DNA of 64,000 nucleotides, from NCBI RefSeq assembly GCF_047495875.1, contig NC_092459.1, forward strand, positions 91,373,560-91,437,559, given 5' to 3'. The notes under the pieces were generated by a model. That model was given only the letters and a program-made list of their open reading frames with translations, did no database searches and had not been told where the DNA came from. A program made the translations under genes and the position numbers. Below, one piece after another: positions 1 to 12,808 of this stretch (positions are counted from its first letter, which is position 1; every line of letters starts with the position of its first letter). Source of the stretch: Pithys albifrons albifrons. Lineage: Eukaryota > Chordata > Aves > Passeriformes > Thamnophilidae.

Positions 1-3000
1 TGAATATTAGTAATGTTTTGAAACTGCTAAACTGAAAACTTAACCCTGCTAAGGTCTGTGAATGAAAGATCATGCACTGGTGAATTTTCACTGTGGTGCT
101 TCATGGAGCAGGTGAAACAGGGAATTTGCAACGCGTTGTTAGACTGGTTGTAGGGTGTCACAACTATTTATGGAACATCACTAGCCTTGAGTAGCTTCCA
201 TGCCTAAAATACAATATTGAATAAGAGTGATATACACACTAACAATCCTGTAAATATGTCCCCTTTCTTGTTTCTGCCTGGACAGATTGCTCTGACACAT
301 CTAGATTGTAATGAATGCTCTTGTCAGCCTTTGTATATAAGTTGCACTTGATCTCTGTAGGGATGCATAGATGTTGGGACCTGTGGTCCTCCATGTTCTG
401 GGCATTTAACCTCTTCCTGTCTGAAAACTATGTCTGAATATCTACTATGCCAGCCTGCTTCCTTCAGATGCCCATAAATTGAGACATTTACATGACCGTG
501 TTCATGGATTACATGTGACCAAGTTTCAAATCCTTTAAGTCATGGCACTGTTTTGGCTTGCTGTCTTGCATGTAATCTTCAGTGCCTGTGGTTTGGTCTG
601 ATAATAGTTCAGGGTCCTGATGGTCCACGTTGTATATATTGTATGTAACTCACCCATATAGCCATGCTTCTCTCTTTCAAATCCTTGATCCAAAGGATAA
701 GGAGATTGCTCTGGGACTACTCACAAAGTGAAAACATCAAATTTTGTACACTACATATGTGACCTTATAGTGATCACAGAGATAAAGGCATAAATATGGC
801 CATAAATAGGTTAAAGCTAGAAGAGTACTGTGGAACTGTTACCTCTCTTGCAGGAGAGCTGCACTCTGTAGGTAGATGAAGGTGGTAGCAGCAGTATCCA
901 GTAAAAAACAGCATTTTTTGCTCCACATGGAATAATAGGAAAGGGAGCTTAAAATTACTTACAGAGGAAGTGGGACATCAGAAACATAATTTCAAAATCT
1001 TTCCTGACTGGAAAAGGGGAAGGAAGGCCTCTGGTTCAGTGCAAAGGCAATTCAGGGCATAGTGAAGTACACAGATGATCACAAGTTTTTCCAGAAGAAA
1101 TGGGTGTTCTGACTTCGTCTCAGATTTAGACTGAGTTAAGTCTGAGCTGCCAGAGCCAATCTTTGGTTATGGATCAGCAACCCCTTTTAGGTCATTTTAC
1201 TCAGGTTTCTATCACTGTATGAATCAGACCGTATGATGTTATCTAAGTATGAACATCACCCTCACACAAATCTTTTCAGCAGCCCATAAGCTTGTCAATC
1301 TTGGCAAAGGTAACTGTTGTGATGTCAAAAAGGCATAGCTTTATTAGGCTATGTTAAAATTGGAAGGGATTTCTTTTCAATCAGTTAGTGCTGAAGAAAA
1401 AAAAGCAAAACCCGTGTCTTCCTCCGACACAGCACACCATGTACTTATTAAGGACAAAGTGTGTGCTGAGTGTCACATTTCAAACTTCAGTTGTTTTTGC
1501 TGTTGCCCTATTCAAAAACAAGTATGGTTAGAATTTCATTACAATGGGAGAAGTGTGTGTGTGTATATTTGTTTCCCACTGTTCCATAGCACAAAATCTG
1601 TTGGGAATTGGCTCATATTTTAAAAAGATGCACTAGTGTTGTGTTTGGTTTTTACCTTAAAGCATGGAAAAATCAGCTTCAAAAGTGGATAAATGTATGA
1701 AACTAAGAGGCTAAGAAAGCAATTATTTCCCAACTTTGACTAGTGTTGGTGCTATTACTGTGATAGTTGGCTGAATTCTTCAGCTAAGGATCTCAAAGTA
1801 TATAAAATTAAAGTTATAATTAATCTATGTATTTCTGGAGACTCACCTGAGATCAGGCTGTTATGGGATGTAGAGTGTTACTTCTGTAAGTAGCTTAGTG
1901 GCTTTTGTGTTTCACTGCAGGCATCTTTTTGTGGCTAGATATGAGGCTTTTAGGGCTCTCTTACATTATTCCAACCACATTACGTAGGGTGAAAGGGTTC
2001 ATGTACATGTCTAATTTGACAAGATAGATGAAGTGAACGAACCAGTCTTTATTGTTGAGATAGGGAAATGAGGTGAGGGAGACAGATGCCAAAGTTCAAT
2101 CAGATAGATGCAGGCTAAGAACTGAGCCCATGTCTTACAATTCCCTTAATGATAAGAGAAAGTATTTCTGTTTGGTTATGGCACACTGACACAGGTAGTG
2201 TGCTGCACTTAAGTCATGTCTGTTAAAGTCTTTTGGAATTCCCCTCTCTCCTCCCTTGCCTATTCACAGTAAAATATATTTGCATTAATAAAGATTCTGC
2301 AGTGCTTTTGTACTATATGTACAGGAAGCTGTATGAGTGTCTGGGGACCTTTTGACTGGATCTATAAAAAGTCTGTGTCAATAAAATCCTGTCAGATCTA
2401 TCCTTCAGTACTGTGATTACAGAGAAGGAAAAAGAAAGGTATTGCTCAATGTGACTGCAATATTCCAGCGTGTAATCTTCTCCCATGTGGTCATGTTTCC
2501 TCAGATAAGAAAAATTGCTGCTCTGGTGTCAGTGGGGATGGGGTCACTGAATGGGAACAGGAGCGTTTTCATTTTTTTCACAATGGACAGTTGTTTTGTG
2601 TGTTTTCCTGACTGGATAAACTACGTCCATGGTTACTGAGCAAAGTTTATTTCTGTAGGAAATAGGTAACCATGTTTGTGCAGTGAGGGTATCAGAACAC
2701 AGAGGATTTGAAAGAAAGGGTCCAGAGGTCATCAGCAGAGGGGATAGGATGAGGAAATGCAGTGAGATATATCGTGTGGATTCTGGCATATACTTCATGG
2801 GATGCTTCCTTTCAAGCACTGGTGAGCAAGAGGGGTGAATAGAAGCTCTTTGATAACACAGCAGCAGGGTGAATTCATTTCAGGACCAGCTCTTCACCTT
2901 GTAGAAAATAGTGCAACTGATTTATGCCCACAGAGGATTTGGCTTGAAGCTTTAATTGCTTTCTTGGCTAAGTTCTGTTTTCCTTATGAGTGCTCAGACT

Positions 3001-4499
3001 ATCAAAAGAGTGTTAAATGTTGTATTTCACCAAAACCTCTTGCTCCTGCCACCCTATTTGTTCATTATGTTCTCTTGAAGTATTGCTGCAGACTAACTTT
3101 ATTTCTTAGCTCCAATAAAATATGTGTCCAGAACTACAAATGACTTTGTGAATGCCAACAGCATTCCTAAATTGCCTTTCCTTGTTAAGTGACCAGTGGA
3201 ATGCTGACAGGCTATAAATGTAGAGTTGATCTTACTAGATAATTTATGCCATTGCTACACTCTTTGCATTCTGTGTTTCCACATTAATCTTCAGCTTTCT
3301 GTGTTGCTTCTGATATAAGTTGTGCTGTGACCTCATGTACCATTATTGCCTAGAGCACCCATTAAACTGTGACTGCAGCTCACGTAGATATGAGTGTGAA
3401 GCTGAGTGCTGTGGAGAGTGCTCTGAATGCTGGTGCTCAGAGTAGACCTAAGCCCCTGCCCAAAGTCCGAGATGGAAACTCAGGCAGTTGGTTTCTGCTG
3501 AGTGCTATGAACTTATCCTGCCTAAGTTAAGGATCTAAGGACCTTCCAAATTAACATCTACTCGAACCATATTTGCTTTTCAATACGGTGTAGCTCATTC
3601 AAGAAGAAAGTGATAGTACTTTCCTCAAAGGACTGGCAGAATAAAAGAATAGAAAAAAATTGTGAGAATGAAAAGGGGTATTTTTTACATTGTTTTTTGC
3701 AGGTAAAAATCCAATGCATGGAGAGACTGAATGGTTCATGTAGGATCATGCTAAAAAATTTGAAATGTGTTGTTAAATTGAAATTTCAGACCAGCATCTT
3801 AATGGCAAGATGTGAACTACTTTTGTTTCAATGTTGCTCTCTGCTTCTCATGGGCCTAAGTGAATCCAAATTTTGGTTCCACTTGAATCATAAATATTTG
3901 GGGTAGAAAAAATGGCTGTGGAAATGTCAGATGTGACTGTATCCCTGGCTGCTTGTTATCACATTTCTGACCCAGGGGGTGGAATGGGATGCAAGAAAGT
4001 TCCGCATTTGCCTCTGTGCAGAAGCCAACTCTGTCTGGTTAACCATGGAGCTGATTACCTAAGTGTGACTGGCCGATGTCATGGTGAAGGAAGCAAAAAA
4101 AGCATTCCCTGAGACCATTTCCATTGTAATATATAGTAGAGTACTGTCCAGTGGGCTAGAAGAAGAACGTACTCATTAGAAAACTCACCATTACATTCCT
4201 TATATCCTCCCAAAAACCTTCATGTTATTAGACCTTTGAAATATTTTTAGAGGGGGAAGAAAGGTATGAAATTGCACATCAGACTACACTTATAGTAGCA
4301 TATCATTTTTGCATGGGTAATGTACCTCTCTGATCTGTAGCAGACTCTGTGTGTTACCTTTTTACTCACTGTGTGCATGTTCATGGCATTGGGAAGCTGT
4401 AATGCAGTCTGACACTCAATAGCTTGTGTTGTACAATCAACTCACTACTCTTATAGTCATAATAATGCCTCATAGATGCAGCAAGTTTTAATATAGCAC
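1..4499. other. AT-rich noncoding DNA, no gene recognised
   Basis: No open frame longer than about 100 codons occurs here, and none resembles a known protein or shows a convincing exon structure. I see no RNA gene. One short acceptor-donor juxtaposition (a T-rich tract, then CAG directly followed by GTAAAA) lies at 3681-3708. The rest looks like ordinary intergenic or intronic DNA. A diverged old repeat could be missed by eye. Confidence 0.6.
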
Positions 4500-4800
4500 A
4501 AAAAAGTAAGTGATTCTCACAGCCCGCCCGAGGTGCTGATGGAGGCTGCAATTAAAGAAAGTGAAATTAGGAATAAGAGTAGTTTTTTTGTTCATATAGT
4601 CCATCTGATGGAAGCAGAGAGATTGGAGCTTCCATGTTACTCATCAGCATTTTCTTTGATTGACACTCCTCGGGCTAATGCCAGCTGAAGTTGTGTTGCC
4701 TGAGTGCAGGAGGATTTATGACGATTTGTGTTACTTATCATGGATTCGCTGCAAATAAATGATGGATATTCAGCATGAGGAGGAGGCAACTTAAAGGGGA
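4500..4800. other. Candidate conserved noncoding element
   Basis: This stretch is richer in CpG and in homeodomain-like words than its surroundings. It holds TTGATTGACA at about 4657-4666, which matches the PBX/HOX composite site, plus CATCTGATGG and several ATTA/TAAT cores. It has no long open frame. The call of a developmental enhancer is inference from base content and motifs only. It may be chance. Confidence 0.2.
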
Positions 4801-4954
4801 GACCAACAGCAGTCCCTCAGTGCCTATATGAAGGTTACTGAGAAAGTGCTGCCAGATTATGCACAGCAGCGCACTGTGAGAAGAGACCCAAGAGATATGT
4901 ATTGAAACAAAAGAGAAGCAAACTGTACACTTGAAGGAACCTGTTCTCCATAAG

Positions 4955-5140
4955 GGCAGTCAGGCAGTAGGAAAAGTGCCCAGAGGGGCTATGAAGTCTC
5001 TGTCTTTGGAGGTTTTCAAGACCCAGTTGGTCACAGCCCTGAGTGTTCTGGTCTGGCTGGAAGGCAGACCTTGCCTTGAGCAGGACGTTTGTCTAGAAGC
5101 ACCCTGAGGTTCCTTCCAACCTGAAGAATTCTCAGATCCC
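4955..5140 (+). mobile_element. CR1 LINE 3' end fragment
   Basis: The text matches the end of avian CR1 in sense orientation: a block resembling 'GGAGGTTTTCAAGACC', then 'TTGAGCAGGACGTTTG', then 'CCTGAGGTTCCTTCCAACCTG' cut off near a degraded ATTCT tail at about 5130-5139. It is 5'-truncated, as most CR1 copies are, and diverged, so it is old. It has no coding capacity. Confidence 0.85.
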
Positions 5141-8100
5141 ATTGCAACTTGCATTAAAGAACTTTGTAATGTAATTTCTTGAGGAAGCCTATACATTTTG
5201 TTTTAGTGGAATCATACATCTCTTAGAAACTATTCCAGTTTTGATTAACTCTATCCTGTTATACCTACTTTGTTAATTATGATTATGCTTTAAAAATAAA
5301 AGATAGCAGCTCAAAATTCTCCACACCAAAGCTCATAGTAAAACTAAAAACCTCCTACCCCTTTTCTCTTCCTCCTTCTCTCCAGAAATGACCCAAGTAG
5401 AAGTTAAAAATGCCTTGACTGCTAAGTGAAATATGAATATATACGATGATATTGATGGCTCCAATCTTTGGTTCCATTTCAGTGTTATTAGTTTGTGCCC
5501 TTAAATTAAATGTATTGTCTTTTGTTCTTATTCAAAGAAGGTTCTGCTAAGTCCACGGGACACATCTTATGAAATATAGGTTAATTATGGGCCACAAGAG
5601 GCACATTATTTTCCAGACATACATTAGGCTGGCATCTGGAAGTTCCCATCATCTCATTTTAGGGATTAATACTAAAGACTAACCAATTTTTTGTATTCTT
5701 AGAAATGCTATATTGCAGAAGTGAAGTTGCCAAAAATTACAAGAAGAGAATAAATAGCATGATATTGTTCCAGAATATCTATTAGGAATTCAATGAGTAA
5801 AATTCATGCTAGAGATTCAAGCAAACTTTTTATTTTGGTCTTGAATTGATCTAATGAACATGGCTCAGTTTTTATTCACCATGTACAAGACTGGGTATTT
5901 ATTGAAGTAATGAGAGAGAGGATAAGAATTTTAAATCTTTGGCTTGTTTTTGACATTTGACTGGAAGAAGAACATGAAAGGAATCACATTCATATGGTAT
6001 TTGAAAGAAGAATAGTGTTATATCCTGTCACCTCTGCCAGCTCTGTTTACCTAACCCCTAAGCTAATACCGGTGATACCTCAATAGCACTATTCTTCTGG
6101 TAAAGGAGGATTTAGGCAAGTAGGCATGGCAGAAGTAGCTTAAATTTAACTTGTTTATCCCTACACCCTGAAATAAATTATTCTTTAACAAAGGCACATC
6201 TTCAGCCTTTTTTTTTCATTCTCAGTAGTATTTTTCTTCAACTATGTTAGGTACTTAGCAGTGAAACAGAACCACCAGTAACGAATGAATTAATCTCATG
6301 TATTTTAACTGTTTAAAAGTTGTACCTATCTGAAGCATTGCTTTATCTCCTTCTAAAATTGAGGCAGAGTAAAAAGTCTTCTATGAAAGCTGTTCATCTC
6401 ATCATAGTTGATTAAGATTAATCCAGTTGATTAAGTTTGTTCACCTTTTAGTTATTTAAGGTTAAATAAGATGAGCCCCACTATATGTACTGACCTGTCT
6501 AGGTGGATCTGAAGTAAATTAAGATGGTATTCTAGTATTCAAAAATAGCTTGTGAGTCATTACAGTATGTTATGTAGTCTAAGAAGCTTACATTCTCCCA
6601 GCTGTTAAAAATCACAAGATTTTATTGTCTAAGGTAGCAATCATCTGTTGCAATTTGTGTATTGTGTAGCAGGTTCTTTCCTGCTCAACAGCTTTCTGAG
6701 AAGTCATTTACTTTACTGTGCCACAAAGTGGAATGCAAGCCAGCAACATAAATAACATATAATACTGCTAGTACATACAAACCTATCAGTAGCACACCTT
6801 CAGCTCTAACCTTTACTGTATCTAATGTTTTTGGTCCTGTAGTAAACAAAGACCCTTTTGTCCGGGCAGCCAATAAAAATTGAGGAGAATCACTTATATT
6901 TTTTGCAGAAGGCACTGAGATTAGCCAGAGCAGAAAAATACCAAAGTGTCGGTCCTGATTATACAAAAAATATTCAGAACAAGAATTTTGCTTTTATACC
7001 TGTATCTTTTGTTTTTTTTTTTTAACGAACACATTGTTTTTCAGAAATAAAAGATCCCAAACTGAGTTACAGTCCTAAACACACTTGTACACCAGTTGCC
7101 ACAGTCTCCTGATCATATATTTAAGGTGGATCTTTTAGCAGGGGTTACTGAGCCAAAGACGAAGTGACATCAAGGGTGGTAGAACTATGCAGTCAGAACT
7201 GCAGCTGCAGAATTAATATAACTGATGTGTCCTCTGTCTAAGATCTGAAAGATTTATAAAATGGGTTAGTGGTTAGTTATAAAATGGGTTAAAAAGGGTT
7301 AGTTATAAAAACTGGCACTGCTGACTATGATGAATATGCTGCTTCAGTGACACAAGCACTGAGAGAAGTTTTTTTTCACCAGTGTTCTGTTCTCAGGGGG
7401 AAATATCTGGACCTTGCTCATGGTCAAGTGCCTGAGAGGCATGAATGACTTGCCCTATATGAAGTAGACTAGTTTTGTTATTTTTTTAACATCTCTCCAG
7501 CCAACTTTGCTTAGAACAAGACAAGGCTCCTCTTCTGTAGGCCCCCTGTGTATCACAGATGAGGCAACCCCATGGTTCGTCAGTGTGTCAAACTTGTGTT
7601 TGACTTATTTGCAGAACTTTAGTCCCCTGGTTTATGTTGCCAGTAGGTCCAGTTTTCAGCAGACTGTGCTGACTCTTCAGATGTTTTAAATAGAACAATA
7701 CATTATTCATATGCCATAATACGAATTCATGGCCCTTCCAAAAAGGAAATTACTTTTACCTACTTCTAAGACTTCTCCCATTGAAGAAAATTAAAAAAAC
7801 CACTCAGAGATGGTTTTAATTGCTTGTGACTCAGTTGAGAAACTTTCAAGAATGAGTTTCTTTTTGTAATGTAACTTGAGAGCTCATCCATTGAATGTAA
7901 TTATGCAGTATGATGGATTGAGAAGTATACATGGAGAGCTATATAAGATGGAGATGACAAAATAATGGTAATAAAAATCATAGTGCTTGGGTTATGTGAT
8001 ACTTCCTCACAGTAAATCACCACACTGTCACTGTCTTTTGTACAGACTAATGTAACCTTGTCGCTTCTTGTAGTGTATCTTTAGTGGACAGCATGCATTG

Positions 8101-9050
8101 CCTCTCCTCTGGACTTTAGTGTACCAATGGCTTGGCTGCATGCTTTGGAGCTCTTTGCAGCTCTTTGGCACCTCTGCAGAGTGACTGCAAACCTGCATCC
8201 TTGGGGTCAATGTGCCACCCCTCTCGTCTGTGAGACTGAGTGGTAATTTTCACAGTTACGGAGACTAGCCATGCTCCAGCTCTTGCCCTGCCTGGGGGCT
8301 CAGCTGGAGCTCAAGATGAAGCCTCCAAAGAGCTGTAAAGGCCGCTGGGCATAGGCCCATGTGTGTAACACCATAGTGACCCAGATTAGGCTCTGAAGTT
8401 GTTTACCACTAATGAAACCTCCATGACTTTTTCAATACAGCGTTAGAAAAAGGTTTTTATAGATTCTTTAACACAAAGCAAACACATTTTATCAGTCACA
8501 TGAATGAATGTGTTTGCCTGTCTAAATTGCTGTATGGTACCAGGGCAGTTCCTGTTAATCTGTAACTAGGAGGCTGGCTGAAGAAAGAATCACTTTGACA
8601 CCTCATTGGGGTGTTCTCTGGGGCCTGCCAAGGAGGTGAATGGCCCACATGTTCATAGGAGGTAACTAATAGAGGTATAGCTTCAAAGAGAGAACAGGAG
8701 CACTTCTGAACTGAGATATGTGGGGAGGAAGGGCTTGGTGTTGAATATTTTCTTTCCTGAGTTCTAAGTTTTGCTGTAACTTAAGAAACCAGACGACATG
8801 TGCTTTCCAGACTCCCTGGTTTTGTCTAGTGAGAAGAATCCCACTCTTCTGTTTCTCTTTTCCCACCCTATTCCAGATGTGCAGGCCTGTATAAACCAGC
8901 AGGATTCCAATTATAATACTTTCCCATTCACTATTCATCCAGTTTTTTCTTGATGTGAAAATGAAATGTGACCCAAAATAACCCAGCTTGGGGGGTGGGG
9001 ACATGGGATATGGTCTATCATTACGTACATGTGATTTATTTTTTCCTAAG

Positions 9051-9082
9051 CTTTTCTTTTTCTTTCTTTTTTTTCTTTTTTT
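9051..9082 (+). repeat. Polypyrimidine (T/C) tract
   Basis: A run of T with interspersed C, about 32 bases long. It is low-complexity sequence and creates a spurious lysine-rich open frame on the minus strand. Confidence 0.8.
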
Positions 9083-9490
9083 AAAGTACGAAAACAAAAC
9101 AAAACCCCACAAACAGGAAGAAGAAGAAAAAATTGGATATATTCAGGAGAATCCTATTCAAACCAATGGCATCTGAGGACAGGAACTATCTCCTAGATGG
9201 AACAAATGAGCAAGACTGATACATAGTGATTAATCATTAATAAAACAATATCAAGAGCCATAGTGGTGAGACTCAGAAAAATGACTTCTGAAAACAATAC
9301 CAGCAGTCTTGCTAGGAAGATACAGATGAACAACAATATAAAGACCAAAACCTCTTACACTAAGTCCTGAAGCAAAATTTTCGTTCTGTATCATCAGCTT
9401 TTCCAGAATAACAAAAATATGCATTGTGTAGAATAACAGAAAAGGAAATCTTATAGTATTTACCCCACTTTAATACTGAGTAGTGGATTT

Positions 9491-9523
9491 TAAGTCTGTT
9501 CTGTTTCTCCTTTCCAGGTAAGT
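9491..9523 (+). promoter_or_regulatory. Recursive-splice-like site (acceptor fused to donor)
   Basis: A pyrimidine-rich tract (9498-9514) ends in CAG at 9517 and is immediately followed by GTAAGT at 9518-9523. A strong 3' splice site directly abutting a strong 5' splice site is the signature of recursive splicing (zero-length exon) in long introns. The sequence shows only the motif. Use in splicing, and therefore that this is an intron on the plus strand, is inference. Confidence 0.25.
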
Positions 9524-12359
9524 TGTCAGGCAAAATGATTGCATTGCTTTTTGTTGTACGGTTTCTACATCAGAATTGGTATGTGCGGAATTTTCTGTGC
9601 TAACCAAACAATATCCAGAGGAAAGCTGAGGTATAAGTCAGGAATGTAAGTTTATTTCAGCTCCTGTGCATTTCCCAGAAAAAAAGGAGTGTATTTTGAA
9701 TACAACAGGAGACTGAATAAAGGTATGAAGTATTTGAAAAAAGGGCCAGAAAAGGCCCGAGACAAGAGAGTAAAGAGCCTGATAAAGCCCATGGTCATCT
9801 AGCTTCAGAAAAATTGATCAATTAACTTCAGTTTGAAGAATGTATGGTTGGCTTTCTTTTGCTTTTATCTGAAAACCTCTCAAGATTGCTTTCCTACAAC
9901 AGTCTTTTGGGTCTTGCTGAAGATCAAATCTTCAGAAAACTTGTTCAAACTGAGTCAATAAAGGAAGTGGATTTGATTTTTGTCGCTAAATCATTGTTAG
10001 AGGAGTTTTGTTAACAAAGTTACTGCTTAACAATTAAACTCCCCAGGATAAATAAGAATGTGCTGAACTATTCTGAAGAAACTGTTTTCAAAATCACCTC
10101 TTTCAAATGACTTTGTGTCTTGGGTGTGGATAGCACCTGTCCTGTGGCAGAGCTAATTGCTAATCTTGCAGACAATGCAAAGGTTTCAGGAGATCCAGAG
10201 GAAAATGTGTCCTGATGTAAAGCCCAATGGATCCAACTAACCTCAAAAAGCAAGGTACTTCAGGCAAGGTTCTCAACCTCAATACCTCATTTTAGTACCT
10301 GAGCAGGTACTGGCCCTTGGAGAGTAAAATTAAATCTCTGTTCAGCAAAACTGTCACGTATTCATTAACTTAAAAATTTTGTTGACCATTTTAAACACTT
10401 CAATCTCATTCTTCTTTCTATCCCCTTAAGCTGCGAAGATTTTTAATGATTGCAACCAGTCTTACTAAGGGATATTTAGTACTTCTGAAAAATTCAGTCT
10501 CTACTGTATCCTTACAGGAACCTGCAAGACATAACTCTGCAACAGTGGCGGAGGTGAGGATGTATTTTTTCTCTTTTTTTTTTTCCTTCTCTTGACGTTT
10601 AATTAGTCACATACTTATTCCTTTCAAAACCTATTTCTTATGCCTTAGGAATAAAAGACCCACAATCTTATGATAGGGGAAACCAGTGTAGTTGGCTGTG
10701 TATCTACAGACCTGTTCATATGTAACCAAATGTTTTAATAGGAGTGTCATGCTGAGTCATAATTCTGAATACAGGACTGTAGAGGTTCCAAATAACTTCA
10801 TAATTTAAAACATTTTATTGTATATTTAACTTTTTTTCCTAGAGTATTTTCTTTGTAAAATACTGGGGTGTAGTTGGAAAATTTTTTGTGCTCCACTGCA
10901 GGGCTAGTATCATTGTCTGAATTAATGATAATTTGAGCCTTTAGCAGGTTAATTGATTGGATTTATTGCAGAACCCAATGCTCTGACCTCGGCAGAGACA
11001 TACCCAATCATATACATTCAACATGGTCATACGTATATAATTTTAACAGATTGGTTTGAAATCTAGCTCTTTAAGACAAAAAATGGGCTCAGAATGTGTT
11101 ATTCATATGAAAATTAATATGTTTAGTTTACACTAGAGGAGATTTCCTAGCATGGGGCTAATTTATAAACCTGTAAATAACAGATTTGCCTTGCAGTACT
11201 TATTCAAGGAACTGCATAACAAAATATACCTTCTGAATTCCCAGCAACCAGAAGAGTTGCCTGTTGGTATTATTTCTCACTTCTTCTCAGTGGCACCTGC
11301 TATTTCAATTTTTTTTAAATTTTATTTATTTTTTTTCAGATTAGGAAATGAATATAAATGTTGCATAGGTGGGAACAGAAATTCACAAATCAAGTCTATT
11401 GGATCTTTGTGACTGCAGTCTCCACCTCCTGATACACACCCTTTTTCTGTGCTGACAGTACTAGTCCAAGAATTCTTTTTTTTCACAGTGATGAGGAGCT
11501 ACCTTGTGGAACAAAAATAGTATATTTTCTCTCTTTCACTCATCCCAATGAAAACTTTCTTCTGCAATTAAATGATGAAACTTCTTCCATGCTGTATTCA
11601 AACTGGTAAAACTTGATGAGTTCATGAGTTTTTGGCGGCTGACAACTAGTGGGATAGGAGAAAAATCAGGCTCCCAAATTCCACTTTAGAAGCCTGATTG
11701 AAAACAAAAAAGTCACAATTAAGAAGGCTGAGCACTTGCCTGTGCACTTGACAAGATTTTAAACAATTAGGCAACCAGCAATGGCTTCTGATCCCATGGA
11801 AACAGCTGTAGGAAAAAAAAAGCCTTCCTCCATTGCAAAGTGATTAGTTTAAAGCATTCTGTCCCATTTTTGGCAGTTTGATGGCAGTTTCCATGGGAAT
11901 GGGAGTAGAGGATCACTGAAGTGTTGTCATAACTCCTGCAAATGACACAGATGGAGGTTAAAAGATGTAAATTATATTGCAACAGCACCTGTAAATGTAT
12001 TAATTTTGTGAGAGGGAGAAGGGAAAGACAACAAAATGTGTTTCCTCTTTCTTCCGCTTCAATACATCTCTGATTAGAGATGCAACTAGCCAGAATAAAA
12101 TAATACAATTTTGTTTTTGCCTCTCTGCAATGTAATAATCTTTACTGCTTTGAGAACAGGATGATCATGGGTGTCAAGTTTTTTCAAAAGGAGAGATTCT
12201 TATGCTCACTTTATAAATTGGAGAGCTGAGTCAGAAAAAAAAAACAAGTCACCAAAAGATCAGGCATCAAGAGTATTGCTGGAAAAAAAAATCTGCTTGT
12301 TTTTAAAGGTCTGTCTAGGTGACTCTACTGTTCAAATGATGACACTTTTCCCAGGACTT

Positions 12360-12585
12360 CTATTCCAGGGTCCTGGGGGCACCAAGAGGTCCCAGTGTTC
12401 CTGACCAGAACCCCAGACTGCCCACAGTCCAGTGCCCCACATCAGTCCCAGAACTGCCAGACCCTGTCGAGACACAGATGCAGCTCATCTCCAGTTTCTC
12501 ATGGTTCTCTGGCAATGGGTGCTGCCAAGTCATGCCTACCAACAGGGCTACATCCTTCAGCTGTGCCGGGGCGGGGGGGTGGGGG
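12360..12585. other. GC-rich block, unidentified
   Basis: This block is clearly richer in C and G than the flanks and ends in a G-rich run at about 12570-12585, just before a CR1 copy. A similar C/G-rich segment resumes at about 12809-12960 beyond the CR1. Short frames are open on both strands, but no protein is recognisable. It may be an old repeat or a small GC island split by the CR1. Confidence 0.35.
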
Positions 12586-12808
12586 GGATTTAGACTGGAC
12601 ATAGGAAGAATTTCCTCACAGAAGAGATGACTAGACTTTGGAATGGACTAACCAGACAGGTGGTGGAGTCACTGTCTCTGGAGGTGTTTAAGGAAAGACT
12701 GGACATGGTACTTAGTGCCATGGTCTAGCTGACATGTTGGTGTTAGGTCTCATGTTAGTATCGATGATCTCAGAGGTCTTTTCCAATGTATTTGATTCTG
12801 TGATTCTG
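12586..12808 (+). mobile_element. CR1 LINE 3' end with intact terminal repeat
   Basis: Sense-orientation CR1 3' end. It runs from the 'TTTAGACTGGACATAGGAAGAA' region through 'GGAGGTGTTTAAGGAAAGACTGGA' and 'GATGATCTCAGAGGTCTTTTCC' to the terminal GATTCTGTGATTCTG at 12794-12808. The CR1 octamer-type tail marks the exact 3' end. It is 5'-truncated to about 220 bp and carries no complete gene. Confidence 0.92.

Larger units (their letters stand above)
5141..12359. other. AT-rich noncoding DNA, no gene recognised
   Basis: Many stops occur in all frames. The longest open frame (148 codons, minus strand, 8666-9112) runs over a pyrimidine tract and resembles nothing known. Small features inside are a short approximate tandem repeat at 7258-7310 (units containing GTTAGTTATAAAA), a 9-bp inverted repeat (GCTCCAGCT 8273-8281 with AGCTGGAGC 8302-8310), a pyrimidine-rich tract at 9051-9082 and a recursive-splice-like site at 9517. 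Confidence 0.6.

Noticed and set aside
8666..9112. 148-codon minus-strand open frame
   Set aside because: It begins in a polypyrimidine tract, giving a lysine/arginine run, and shows no domain, splice structure or familiar sequence.
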